Positions 25,522 through 32,783 of a stretch of DNA of 32,783 nt are shown here, in pieces; within the stretch, counting starts at the first letter, position 1, and each line of letters starts with the position of its first letter. The translations under genes and the position numbers were made by a program. The notes beneath the pieces were generated by a model. That model saw nothing but the letters and a program-made list of their open reading frames with translations. It was not told where the DNA came from and ran no database searches. Where the stretch lies: the NCBI GenBank assembly GCA_002723415.1, contig PBOA01000016.1, positions 1 through 32,783 of the forward strand, read 5' to 3'. This DNA is from Chloroflexota bacterium (GTDB lineage Bacteria; Chloroflexota; Dehalococcoidia; Lucifugimonadales; GCA-002723415).

Positions 25522-25860
25522 CTGTAATATATTCCGATCAGGATCATAAAAGGTTGCGACGCAACCTCCCCATTTTTCTTTTTCAGGTTTTCTAATGAAT
25601 TCAACGTCTTTATTCAATAAAGTTTTGTACATTTGATCAATATTATCTGTTATAAAATTAATCATTATTCTATATTGATCATGATTAATATTACTAACCA
25701 TTTTATGTGTAGTAATATTTAATCTAAAATCTAAATATTCAAATGATATCCAATTAGTTTTTGAAGAATGAACATTAAGCTTTAAAATATTTTTATAAAA
25801 GTTTGACATTTGTTGGAAATTATCAGTTGATATATTAATGCCACCTATATTTTTAATCAT
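25507..25860 (-). CDS. VOC (glyoxalase/bleomycin-resistance) family protein
   Basis: A 117-aa protein with the paired beta-alpha-beta-beta-beta layout of the vicinal oxygen chelate fold. The first module begins INISTDNFQQMSNFYKNILKL (8-28 region), and the second ends GCVATFYDPDRNILQLLQ, the common C-terminal VOC pattern with Asp-Pro-Asp-x-Asn. Metal ligands are not obvious: the first-strand His is replaced, and Glu/Asp positions are only partly kept, so catalytic activity cannot be assumed. AAGG precedes the ATG. It is last in a minus-strand group with threonine synthase and the Rdx protein. Confidence 0.82.
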   Translation of the reverse strand: MIKNIGGINISTDNFQQMSNFYKNILKLNVHSSKTNWISFEYLDFRLNITTHKMVSNINHDQYRIMINFITDNIDQMYKTLLNKDVEFIRKPEKEKWGGCVATFYDPDRNILQLLQK

Positions 25861-25878
25861 TTAAAAACCTTAAGTAAT

Positions 25879-26160
25879 TTAATTATCAATATGCCCTAAG
25901 TTCTTACCAGGTAAAACTTTGTCTCTGACTATTTGTTTTAACTCTTTTGCATTTGGAAATTTACGTAAAACTTTAAAGTCCCATATTATTTCATCATTTA
26001 AATAAATTTGAAAAACACCTGTATTATCTGATGGACATAGAATGACTTGAGTTAATGCGTTTTCAAAAGTTGATAAAAGTTCTTGAGCTAACCAAGTAGA
26101 TCTAAGCATCCATTTACACTTAATACAATATACTATTTTTATAATTTCTTGATTATCCAT
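25879..26160 (-). CDS. SelW/SelT/Rdx-family thioredoxin-fold protein
   Basis: A 93-aa protein with the Rdx (SelW-like) signature: YCIKCKWMLRSTWLAQELLSTF from residue 11, a GVFQIYLND strand, a WDFK loop, and a final LKQIVRDKVLPGKNLGH. The redox motif is Cys12-x-x-Cys15, so this is the Cys form of a family that often has selenocysteine. Such proteins are thought to take part in thiol redox reactions in the cytoplasm. It begins 7 bases after threonine synthase and is followed after 18 bases by the VOC gene, suggesting one transcript. Confidence 0.88.
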   Translation of the reverse strand: MDNQEIIKIVYCIKCKWMLRSTWLAQELLSTFENALTQVILCPSDNTGVFQIYLNDEIIWDFKVLRKFPNAKELKQIVRDKVLPGKNLGHIDN

Positions 26161-26167
26161 ATTCTCA

Positions 26168-27496
26168 CTAGTTAAATCTATCCAAAATACTATTTAAAAT
26201 TGTTGTATAGTCTGTATCAATTTCAATAGGTAACATTCTGTGGTTATTAATTTTTACATTTCCAATAGTATTTTCATGAAAGGATGTTTTAAAGTCTGTA
26301 AATTTCAATCCATTAGCCGTAGAAATAACAATTGTGCGATCATTTGGTTTAATTATCCCTTTATTGACACTTTTAATTAATGCACCTAATGCTATTCCAG
26401 TTTGAGGACATGTAAATAAACCTGTTTTATCAGCAATCCCTACTGCATCAACTAGTTCATCTTCATTTACTTCTTCAACAATACCATCAAATTCTTTGAT
26501 AACATTTATAGCTTTTTTATAACTTACAGGATTTCCTATTTGAATAGCAGTAGCAGAAGTTTCTTTCGCAATTATAGGTTTAAATTCTTTAAACCCGTTA
26601 ATATAACTAGTATAAAGTGGATTAGCATTAGCAGATTGAGCACAAATAAGCCTAGGTAATTTATTTATCATTCCAATATCAAACATTAATTTAAATCCTA
26701 TTCCAATAGCAGATATATTGCCTAAATTCCCTCCAGGTACAATAACCCAATCAGGGACATCCCAATCAAATTGCTGAGTTAATTCTATGCTTAACGTCTT
26801 TTGGCCTTCAATTCTCAAAGAATTAATAGAATTTGCTAAATAAAATCTTTCATCTTCACTCAATTTTTTTATAATATTCATACATCCATCAAAATCAGTA
26901 TTCAAAGATATAGTATACGCAGCATTTGAAAGAGGCTGTATTAATTGAGCATTAGAAATTTTTGATTTCGGTAAAATTACTACAGCAGGTATGTCTGCAG
27001 CTGCACAATATGCAGCTAAAGAAGCAGAAGTATCTCCAGTAGAAGCACATATTACCGCTTTAATTTTACCTCCATTAGCAATTTTTTGTTTTACATTAGA
27101 AACCAGGACAGTCATTCCTAGATCTTTAAAGGAACCCGTATGACTATTACCACATTGTTTTACCCACAGATCATTCAATCCAATAATATTACCTAATCTT
27201 TCTGCCCAAAATAAATTAGTTCCTCCTTCATATAATGAAACTATATTTGAATTTTCTATATTAGGTAGCACAAATTCCTTTTTACCCCATACTCCACTTC
27301 CATACGGCCATTCTGTTTTCATATACCTAGAATCAAACAATTGTTTCCATTCATTTCCTGACACAGTTTTTAAAGCATTAATATCGTGATATATAGACAA
27401 TAAACTATTACAATTAGGACATCGGTATATTGTATCTAATATATTAAATAAAGTTGAACAACCTTCAGAACACTTAAAATATGCAGTAAATCCCAT
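26168..27496 (-). CDS. thrC: threonine synthase
   Basis: A PLP enzyme that converts O-phosphohomoserine to threonine. The start is taken as the ATG at 27494-27496 (442 aa), because GAAGG lies 5 bases before it; an upstream TTG at 27509 has no such site. An N-terminal zinc-ribbon-like part has Cys9, Cys13, Cys26 and Cys29. The catalytic part has SLYEGGTNL, NSHTGSFKDLGMT with Lys124 as PLP lysine, CASTGDTSASLAAYCAAADIP, and the phosphate loop VPGGNLGNISAIG. The longer form with a Cys-rich start is the type found in many non-enteric bacteria. Its product is the substrate of the threonine dehydrogenase at 20777-21733. Confidence 0.95.
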   Translation of the reverse strand: MGFTAYFKCSEGCSTLFNILDTIYRCPNCNSLLSIYHDINALKTVSGNEWKQLFDSRYMKTEWPYGSGVWGKKEFVLPNIENSNIVSLYEGGTNLFWAERLGNIIGLNDLWVKQCGNSHTGSFKDLGMTVLVSNVKQKIANGGKIKAVICASTGDTSASLAAYCAAADIPAVVILPKSKISNAQLIQPLSNAAYTISLNTDFDGCMNIIKKLSEDERFYLANSINSLRIEGQKTLSIELTQQFDWDVPDWVIVPGGNLGNISAIGIGFKLMFDIGMINKLPRLICAQSANANPLYTSYINGFKEFKPIIAKETSATAIQIGNPVSYKKAINVIKEFDGIVEEVNEDELVDAVGIADKTGLFTCPQTGIALGALIKSVNKGIIKPNDRTIVISTANGLKFTDFKTSFHENTIGNVKINNHRMLPIEIDTDYTTILNSILDRFN

Positions 27497-27618
27497 AAAA
27501 ACCTTCAACAAAAAATTTTTAATTATTATATATCCTACTACTTATTAACTCAATAATGAATAATTTCAATAATTTTTGTATACTAGAATTATAATTAATT
27601 AATATTAAGAGAATAAAT

Positions 27619-28599
27619 ATGAGTAAACCAAAAGTATTAGTAACAAGAAAAATTTTCCCTGAATGGATAGATTATATATCAAAAAATGCAGAATTAGATC
27701 TATGGGAAGATGAATTACCTCCTCCTAGAGATATTTTATTAAATAAAGTTAAAGGAGTTGATGGAATTTTATGTTTATTAACAGATAAAATTGACCCCGA
27801 ATTAATGGATATTGCTGGTTCACAATTAAAAGTAATAAGTCAAATTGCAGTAGGATTTGATAATATAAATATAGATGAAGCAACCAAACGTAAAATTCCA
27901 GTTGGTAACACACCAGATGTATTAACTTCAACTACAGCAGATGCTACTTGGAGTTTATTAATGTCCATTGCCAGAAGAATTTCAGAATCTGAACGTTTTG
28001 TTCATAATAATAAATGGAAAACATGGCATCCTTTGCACTTTTTGGGCCAAGATATTTATAATTCAACTCTTGGTATTATAGGTATGGGTAGGATTGGATA
28101 CGAAGTAGCAAAGCGTGCAATTGGCTTTGATTGTAAAATACTTTATTATGATGTCAATAGAAGATTGGATTTAGAAGAAAAACTCCCAATGCAATATGTA
28201 GATTTAAATACTTTATTAAAAGAATCTGATATAGTATCACTTCATACTGTATTAAATGATGATACATATCACCTTATAGGTGAAAATGAATTAAAATTAA
28301 TGAAGAATAATTCCATTTTAGTAAATGTATCAAGAGGTCCAGTTGTAGATACGAAAGCACTTTACAGAGCACTAAAAGATAAAATTATTTGGGCTGCTGC
28401 TTTAGATGTTACAGATCCTGAACCGATTTTGAAAGACGATCCCTTACTTCAATTAGATAATTGCTTAATTGTTCCTCATATTGCAAGTGCTAGTTATAAA
28501 ACAAGATACGAAATGTCTAGAATTTCAGCACAAAATTTGATTAATGGCATAAATAAGAAGACTTTATTAACATGTATAAACCCAGAAGTAAATTATTAA
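27619..28599 (+). CDS. D-2-hydroxyacid dehydrogenase (glyoxylate/hydroxypyruvate reductase-like), second copy
   Basis: A 326-aa D-isomer-specific 2-hydroxyacid dehydrogenase, paralogous to the sox-operon enzyme at 5025-5999. The motif GIIGMGRIG is at 152-160, and the catalytic set is Arg239 (VSRG), Glu268 (DPEP) and His287 (VPHIAS). After the second strand it has YYDVNRR (176-182) with Asp178, the usual NAD-binding acidic residue, so NADH preference is inferred, in contrast to its paralogue. GVDGILCLLTDKID and VGFDNINIDEA are typical of glyoxylate reductases. AGAGAA precedes the ATG weakly. The SDR gene follows after 10 bases, so they are one operon. Confidence 0.9.
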   Translation: MSKPKVLVTRKIFPEWIDYISKNAELDLWEDELPPPRDILLNKVKGVDGILCLLTDKIDPELMDIAGSQLKVISQIAVGFDNINIDEATKRKIPVGNTPDVLTSTTADATWSLLMSIARRISESERFVHNNKWKTWHPLHFLGQDIYNSTLGIIGMGRIGYEVAKRAIGFDCKILYYDVNRRLDLEEKLPMQYVDLNTLLKESDIVSLHTVLNDDTYHLIGENELKLMKNNSILVNVSRGPVVDTKALYRALKDKIIWAAALDVTDPEPILKDDPLLQLDNCLIVPHIASASYKTRYEMSRISAQNLINGINKKTLLTCINPEVNY

Positions 28600-28609
28600 T
28601 GGATTTAAA

Positions 28610-29422
28610 ATGAGTAAATTAAAAGGTAAAGTAGCTATTATTACAGGATCTGGTAGGTTAAGGGGTATTGGTTATACTAGTGCAATTGCTATGGCTAAGT
28701 TAGGTGCTAATGTAGTTGTAACTGGCACTGGAAGAAAACCAGAAAATTATCCTGATGATGAAAAGAAAATTGGATGGAAAGATGTTGAAAGTACAGCCGA
28801 AAAAATTCGTCAATTAGGTTCACAATCATTGTTTTTCAACTTAGATGTTACGGACGAAAGTCAAGTTAAATATGTGATTCAAGAAACTTATAATAAATTT
28901 AATTCAATTGATATCTTAGTAAATAATGCTGCTGTTGCTATTGGATCTGATAGAAATCCAATAACAGAAGTTGATTTAAAAACATTTCAGAAAGTTGTAG
29001 ATGTAAAAGTTACAGGTAGTTATTTGTGTACTAAACATGTGATACCTTATATGAAAAAAAATAAAAGTGGTGGGAAAATTGTAAATATTGCTTCTTTATC
29101 TGGTAAAAGAGCTCAACCTAATAATTTAGCATATAATGCTGCAAATTTTGCTATGGTAGGAATGACTCAGTCTATGGCAAAAGAATTAGGTCCATACGGG
29201 ATTAATGTAAATGCTGTATGCCCTGCAATAGTTGATACTCAAAGAATGGATTTATATGGTAGAACTGATACGTGGGATGAAATGTCAAAGAGGTCTTCAT
29301 TAGGCAGAAATGGTACACCGGAAGAAGTAGGAGATTTTGTTGCATATTTATGTACCAATGAAGCCTCATGGATTACTGGACAATCTATAAATATGTGTGG
29401 TGGCACAGTAATGGAACATTAA
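28610..29422 (+). CDS. SDR-family protein lacking the catalytic lysine
   Basis: A 270-aa classical SDR by fold: TGSGRLRGIG (12-21), LDV with Asp79, NNAA (105-108) in place of NNAG, Ser162 in NIASLSG, Tyr175 and a C-terminal ITGQSINMCGG. The usual Tyr-x-x-x-Lys reads YNAAN, so position 179 is Asn (codon AAT at 29144-29146). That Lys normally orients the nicotinamide ribose and lowers the Tyr pKa, so standard oxidoreductase chemistry is doubtful. After the second strand it has GTGRKPE, suggesting NADP-type binding. The insert at 40-60 (PENYPDDEKKIGW) is also unusual. It follows the dehydrogenase by 10 bases. It could act on an unusual substrate or be a non-catalytic partner. Confidence 0.88.
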   Translation: MSKLKGKVAIITGSGRLRGIGYTSAIAMAKLGANVVVTGTGRKPENYPDDEKKIGWKDVESTAEKIRQLGSQSLFFNLDVTDESQVKYVIQETYNKFNSIDILVNNAAVAIGSDRNPITEVDLKTFQKVVDVKVTGSYLCTKHVIPYMKKNKSGGKIVNIASLSGKRAQPNNLAYNAANFAMVGMTQSMAKELGPYGINVNAVCPAIVDTQRMDLYGRTDTWDEMSKRSSLGRNGTPEEVGDFVAYLCTNEASWITGQSINMCGGTVMEH

Positions 29423-29459
29423 TATAATTAAATAATTTATATAAAATATTTTAATAATT

Positions 29460-29984
29460 ATGACTCTTGAAGAAATAATAATAATTATATTTAGACTTAT
29501 CGGTTCATTTACTGTTTTTATTCATCCTTTCTATGGAGCCTTAAGTGTCATTCTCATTGATTTCTCTGATTTGATATTAATGAATGTCCTTAAATTAGGT
29601 GGTGTATCTAATTATCAGGCTCTAGATAAAATATTAGACCTTACATATATGATTACATTTCTAATTATTACCCTAAGGTTTAATAAAATAGAAAGATATA
29701 TTGGATATACTTTATTTTTGTATAGAATTATTGGAGTAATTATATATGAAATATATGAATCAAGATTAATATTATTTATATTTCCCAACTTCTTTGAAGT
29801 TTGGTTTATTGGAATATGCGCATTAAATCTTTCTAAAAATCATTCGAAGCTAACAAAAAAGAACTTTTTTTATCTTTTAGCACCTATATTTGTACTTAAA
29901 ATAATTCAAGAATATATCCTACATATAAATAAAGTACTAGATAATTATACTTTGATAGAATTTATCGAAATTTTTATAAAATAG
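29460..29984 (+). CDS. integral membrane protein of unknown function
   Basis: A 174-aa, very hydrophobic protein with up to six membrane segments (near 6-21, 26-41, 58-74, 81-99, 102-123 and 135-153). I do not recognise a family. FIHPFYGALSVILIDFSDL near the N-terminus contains a His and two Asp within or next to the membrane, which might be functional. No clear ribosome site precedes the ATG. It starts 37 bases after the SDR gene on the same strand, so it may belong to that operon. Confidence 0.65.
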   Translation: MTLEEIIIIIFRLIGSFTVFIHPFYGALSVILIDFSDLILMNVLKLGGVSNYQALDKILDLTYMITFLIITLRFNKIERYIGYTLFLYRIIGVIIYEIYESRLILFIFPNFFEVWFIGICALNLSKNHSKLTKKNFFYLLAPIFVLKIIQEYILHINKVLDNYTLIEFIEIFIK

Positions 29985-30020
29985 GCAATACTTATATAAT
30001 CTTATAAATTGAAACATTCT

Positions 30021-30866
30021 CTATATTGATAGTTTTAATATAAAATCTGGAAGTTGTTCATTTAAAGACTCAAATCCAACCCAGTTTACATATAAATTGG
30101 ATAATTTATTTATAACTGTATCAGTTACTTCTTTTATATTTTGTCCTTCAAATAAAGCATCACTACTATAATTTACTAAATCTTGTATGAATTTTTTTGA
30201 TTCAAGTAAATCATTATAGTTTCCGTTATCCCCATGACCAGAAACAAAAATATCTATCGGAATTTTTGATAGTTTATTATTTGTATCAGGCCAATCCAAA
30301 GGATAGCAGTCGCCTAAATAAGGAATTTTATTTCGTTGTATAACATCTCCTGTAAATAATATTTTTTCATTAGGAACATGAATAAATACGTCACCACTTG
30401 TATGTGCTTTACCAAAATATAATAGTTCAATCTTGCGTCCACCAATATAGAATGACATTTTGTTATCGAAAGTTAAAGTTGGAGGAGTTATATTAACAAG
30501 ATTAGCTTCTTTAGCCCAAGGATCATTTCCATTAATTATTTTTGATCGCCAATTTTCGTTCCATTTGGTATCCATCATTTCAAGATAACAATTATTATGA
30601 CCAATTATTATTGAATCCTTAAATTCTTCGTTTCCCCATGAATGATCCCAATGTGCATGGGTATCTATCAAATATTTAATAGGTTTATCTGTTATATATT
30701 TTACATCTGAAATAAGACCCTTAGCGTAAGAAGGCATACTTAGTGAATCTATTACTAAAACTTCATTATCACCAACTATGATACCTGAATTTGTCATATT
30801 ATCATGTAACCTAGCATAAATATTTGAAGCTAGCTCAATAATTTGAATATCAGACCTTAATTTCAT
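30021..30866 (-). CDS. MBL-fold metallohydrolase
   Basis: A 281-aa metallo-beta-lactamase-fold hydrolase. The metal motif is THAHWDHSWGN with His70, His72, Asp74 and His75; further ligands are His in GKAHTSGD (near 153), Asp in FTGDVI and His in VSGHGD. This binuclear arrangement fits the subclass-B/quinoprotein-relay-like MBL group, where substrates range widely (lactones, beta-lactams, thioesters). No signal peptide is evident. AAAGGA lies 6 bases before the ATG. A strong stem-loop abuts this ribosome site upstream. It lies 49 bases after the propeller glycosidase-like gene. Confidence 0.88.
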   Translation of the reverse strand: MKLRSDIQIIELASNIYARLHDNMTNSGIIVGDNEVLVIDSLSMPSYAKGLISDVKYITDKPIKYLIDTHAHWDHSWGNEEFKDSIIIGHNNCYLEMMDTKWNENWRSKIINGNDPWAKEANLVNITPPTLTFDNKMSFYIGGRKIELLYFGKAHTSGDVFIHVPNEKILFTGDVIQRNKIPYLGDCYPLDWPDTNNKLSKIPIDIFVSGHGDNGNYNDLLESKKFIQDLVNYSSDALFEGQNIKEVTDTVINKLSNLYVNWVGFESLNEQLPDFILKLSI

Positions 30867-30879
30867 GTGATTTCCTTTA

Positions 30880-30917
30880 AAAGTATAATAATAAAACGAT
30901 ATTTATTATTATACTTT
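30880..30917 (-). terminator. 16-bp perfect stem-loop between minus-strand genes
   Basis: Perfect 16-base arms (30880-30895 and 30902-30917) with a 6-base loop overlap the stop codon of the glycosidase-like gene and end next to the AAAGGA ribosome site of the MBL gene. On the minus strand the stem runs into only a short T run, so it may act as a terminator, an attenuator or an mRNA 3' stabiliser. The stem length makes chance less likely than for the other AT hairpins here. Confidence 0.55.
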
Positions 30918-31893
30918 AATCGACTATTTGTGAATTTTGGGGATGTATTTTTTTCGCAACTCCAATTCCAGAAAAATTATTTCCAGAGTAAAAAAGTAAT
31001 TCTCTCTCTTGTTCGTTTATAGTACAAACATATTCAGTCATATCTGAATCCCAACCTTCATTTGATGTGTCAATAACTACTTTTGGATCTATCTTAAAAT
31101 TTATTCCATCAATACTTTCAGCATAACGTACTTTATACTCTGAACCAGCAGAATTATACCAAAGTTTAAATTTACCATTATCGTAATAAACAACTGGTTT
31201 AGAACAAATATAATCTTCAATTGGATTGTTAAAATCTGGTTTTATTACTAATCCAGCTTTATGTGGAGTAAAATTTAATCCATCTTTTGATGTTGCTAAA
31301 GCAATTCCTATATATAAATTTTTTCTTGTTGGATAATTTTTATTAGTTCTTAATGCTGTATACCACATCCAATATTCCTCACCTACTTTTAACACAGAAC
31401 ATGATCCACTACCATGTTCATGAGGTGATCCAGGTATACCTAAAGGCAATAAAGGCCCCAATCCACTTCTCTTCCATGTAATACCTGCATCATAACTAAT
31501 TGCTAATAATGTATAATTTAATTTAAAATCTTCCTTAACCCATTCATCACCAAATCCAGCATAATACATATACCATAGTCGATCATTAATAGGTAAAACC
31601 CAAGGGTATGCACACCAAACAGAATCTGGGTTGCCTGGTTTAGACAAGTCTAAAACTGGATTAGAAGGTGATTTAATCCAATTCATAGGGTCATCCAAAG
31701 AAGCTTCAGCAAAACCTATTCTTCTTTCTTTGCCTCTAGGGCCAGGTCTTTCACCATAATAATACATTCTAAGCTTATTTCCTACACGTAAAATGTGAGG
31801 AGCTGAAGGATATTTATCCCAAACATCTTTAAAACTATGGTCGAAAATTGGATTATCTGGTAATTTTTGCCACTTCCCAGCGAGTGTTGTCAT
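30916..31893 (-). CDS. five-bladed-propeller glycosidase-like protein
   Basis: A 325-aa all-beta protein. Repeated blocks of the form W-x-K-x-x-x-N-P (8-15 and 72-79), MYYYGE / MYYAGFG / MWYTA / LWYNSAG / LFYSG strands and A(I/T)S-x-D-G-(I/L)-x(W/F) segments recur about five times, as in the GH43/GH32/GH130-like five-bladed propellers. An acidic residue near each blade (for example Asp in DKYPSAPH, Glu in GSPHEHGSG) could belong to an active site, but no specific GH family can be named. No signal peptide is present. GGAGAA precedes the ATG. It is co-directional with the MBL gene. Confidence 0.75.
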   Translation of the reverse strand: MTTLAGKWQKLPDNPIFDHSFKDVWDKYPSAPHILRVGNKLRMYYYGERPGPRGKERRIGFAEASLDDPMNWIKSPSNPVLDLSKPGNPDSVWCAYPWVLPINDRLWYMYYAGFGDEWVKEDFKLNYTLLAISYDAGITWKRSGLGPLLPLGIPGSPHEHGSGSCSVLKVGEEYWMWYTALRTNKNYPTRKNLYIGIALATSKDGLNFTPHKAGLVIKPDFNNPIEDYICSKPVVYYDNGKFKLWYNSAGSEYKVRYAESIDGINFKIDPKVVIDTSNEGWDSDMTEYVCTINEQERELLFYSGNNFSGIGVAKKIHPQNSQIVD

Positions 31894-31927
31894 ATTTCTC
31901 CAGACTTTTTATATAAATTACATATAT

Positions 31928-32581
31928 TTATTGTTTTTCTTGAATGTTTTTAATAACCCAAAGTCCACTACCCTTTTTACCCAATTCAGTAAAACTTATT
32001 AGCCATCTATCTAGATTATTTTTATCTTCAAAAACATTGATATACATTGACATATTTCTAGATCCAGTTTTCCTAGGCTCATTTTCTTCAACCCAAGTTA
32101 ATTTAGTATTATTACTATAGAATTGATTGATTTGATTTTCTGAAAATTTAATAATTGATGATTTTTCATCTTCATCTATAATTCTTAAAATATCATCTAA
32201 ATTTGAATTATTAATAGATTTAAAGTATCTATTAACTAAAGTTCTCATATTATCATAAATACATAAATTATAATCGAATTGATTACCCCCACCTCTTCCA
32301 CCTACTTGTTTTCTAGATTTAGCACATTCCTTAAATTCTGGGTTATGCTTAATTTCTTCAGGAATATCTTCTGATTCATCAGCCCTTATAGTACTCACAT
32401 CTCCTTGTGTTTTTTTTTCTGTTTCAGTTTTGCCAGTCGGTGCTACAGAATTTGGAGAAGGTTTGTTTTCAATTACTTGATTAACTTTAGTAGAGTCTTC
32501 AATAATAGATACTTCGTTATTACAAGCTAAAAAAGTTGTAATTAAAAAAGAAATATATAATATATATAAATATTTTTTCAT
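31928..32581 (-). CDS. putative lipoprotein with conserved C-terminal domain, copy 1
   Basis: A 217-aa protein with a signal peptide ending in FLAC (Cys20; position -3 is Phe, so a near lipobox). Residues 40-75 are a polar, Thr/Lys/Glu-rich linker. The C-terminal part (about 80-215) has CAKSRKQVGGRGGG, a helical segment (LVNRYFKSINNSNLDDIL) like NTF2-like ketosteroid-isomerase folds, and the segment LTWVEEN...SMYINV...RWLISF.ELGKKGSGLWVI, which is closely matched by the partial gene upstream at 32600-32783. No Shine-Dalgarno is evident; a perfect T6A6 palindrome (32584-32599) lies directly before the ATG. Function unknown. Confidence 0.72.
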   Translation of the reverse strand: MKKYLYILYISFLITTFLACNNEVSIIEDSTKVNQVIENKPSPNSVAPTGKTETEKKTQGDVSTIRADESEDIPEEIKHNPEFKECAKSRKQVGGRGGGNQFDYNLCIYDNMRTLVNRYFKSINNSNLDDILRIIDEDEKSSIIKFSENQINQFYSNNTKLTWVEENEPRKTGSRNMSMYINVFEDKNNLDRWLISFTELGKKGSGLWVIKNIQEKQ

Positions 32582-32599
32582 GTAATTTTTTAAAAAATT

Positions 32600-32783
32600 T
32601 TACCTATTATAATCTATTAAACTTATTGACCAAATACCATCACCTCTCTTACCTATTTCTAAAAACTCTACCAACCATCTTTCAGAAAAATTTTCTGCAG
32701 TTACATTAATAAACATTGAAGCTCTTTTAGAACCTCTCATCCCAGGTTGATCTTCTTCAATCCAAGTTAACTTTAAATCATCA
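32600..32783 (-). CDS. lipoprotein paralogue, copy 2, 3' part only
   Basis: A 60-residue C-terminal fragment read from the window edge (codon phase starts at 32782) to the TAA at 32600-32602. It contains LTWIEEDQPG, SMFINV, RWLVEFLEIGKRGDGIW, which align with LTWVEENEPR, SMYINV, RWLISFTELGKKGSGLW of the next gene at similar spacing. So the two are tandem paralogues, 18 bases apart on the same strand. The N-terminus is beyond the window. This short fragment is easily missed because no start codon is within the window. Confidence 0.8.
   Translation of the reverse strand, partial: DDLKLTWIEEDQPGMRGSKRASMFINVTAENFSERWLVEFLEIGKRGDGIWSISLIDYNR

Noticed and set aside
32584..32599. T6A6 perfect palindrome before the lipoprotein gene as terminator
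   Set aside because: It has no loop, directly abuts the start codon, and homopolymer A/T runs of this kind are expected by chance in this composition.

Overview
This is a gene-dense, strongly AT-rich stretch (roughly 30% GC by eye, not computed) of bacterial chromosome. It carries about 30 complete protein genes and one partial gene at each edge. No tRNA, rRNA, insertion sequence, CRISPR array or integrase was seen, and no stretch over about 160 bases lacks a gene. The setting suggests a streamlined marine bacterium. Thr-Pro-rich stalks (1-100 and the lipoprotein protease at 18282-20747), Cys-anchored lipoproteins, many SDR, 2-hydroxyacid dehydrogenase and metallohydrolase genes, and an SDR-type threonine dehydrogenase point to a low-GC Chloroflexota of the SAR202/Dehalococcoidia type. 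That placement is inference: a SAR11-like alphaproteobacterium also has low GC and soxBDAG, but does not usually have Thr-Pro-stalked lipoproteins.

Layout. 1-573: 3' end of a Thr/Pro-stalked surface protein. 595-1796 (-): an unknown 110-aa protein and a MenB/BadI-like crotonase. 1891-2904 (+): thiL. 2913-4870 (-): kbl followed by a FabG-like SDR. 5025-11100 (+): a tightly coupled five-gene operon made of a D-2-hydroxyacid dehydrogenase and soxB-soxD-soxA-soxG, with a good promoter in front. 11101-15117 (-): an Asp-box double beta-propeller protein and a class A beta-lactamase-fold protein. 15252-16475 (+): an Atg22/UMF1-type MFS transporter. 16472-20747 (-): a trypsin-like lipoprotein with tandem C-terminal sandwich domains, a small lipoprotein, and a sphingosine-phosphate-lyase-like PLP decarboxylase. 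20777-23197 (-): M19 dipeptidase, a ribbon-helix-helix protein and an SDR-type L-threonine 3-dehydrogenase. 23328-25521 (+): a ThDP decarboxylase-like enzyme and a Yip1 membrane protein. 25507-27496 (-): threonine synthase, an Rdx-family protein and a VOC protein. 27619-29984 (+): a second D-2-hydroxyacid dehydrogenase, an SDR lacking the catalytic lysine, and a membrane protein. 30021-32783 (-): a five-bladed-propeller glycosidase-like protein, an MBL-fold hydrolase and two tandem paralogous lipoproteins, the last cut by the window edge.

The recurrent theme is glycine, threonine and C2/C3 acid metabolism. Threonine synthase, threonine dehydrogenase and Kbl give a threonine to glycine plus acetyl-CoA route. 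Heterotetrameric sarcosine oxidase yields glycine and methylene-THF. Two glyoxylate/hydroxypyruvate-reductase-like enzymes could deal with 2-oxo acids. The genes sit in several operons, so the metabolic link is inferred from content and not from one transcript. Much of the rest is cell-envelope protein or hydrolase of uncertain substrate. No clear novel defence or mobile system is visible. The most unusual items are the dehydrogenase coupled to soxBDAG, the SDR with Asn in place of the catalytic Lys, the multidomain stalked protease, and the RHH-threonine dehydrogenase pair.
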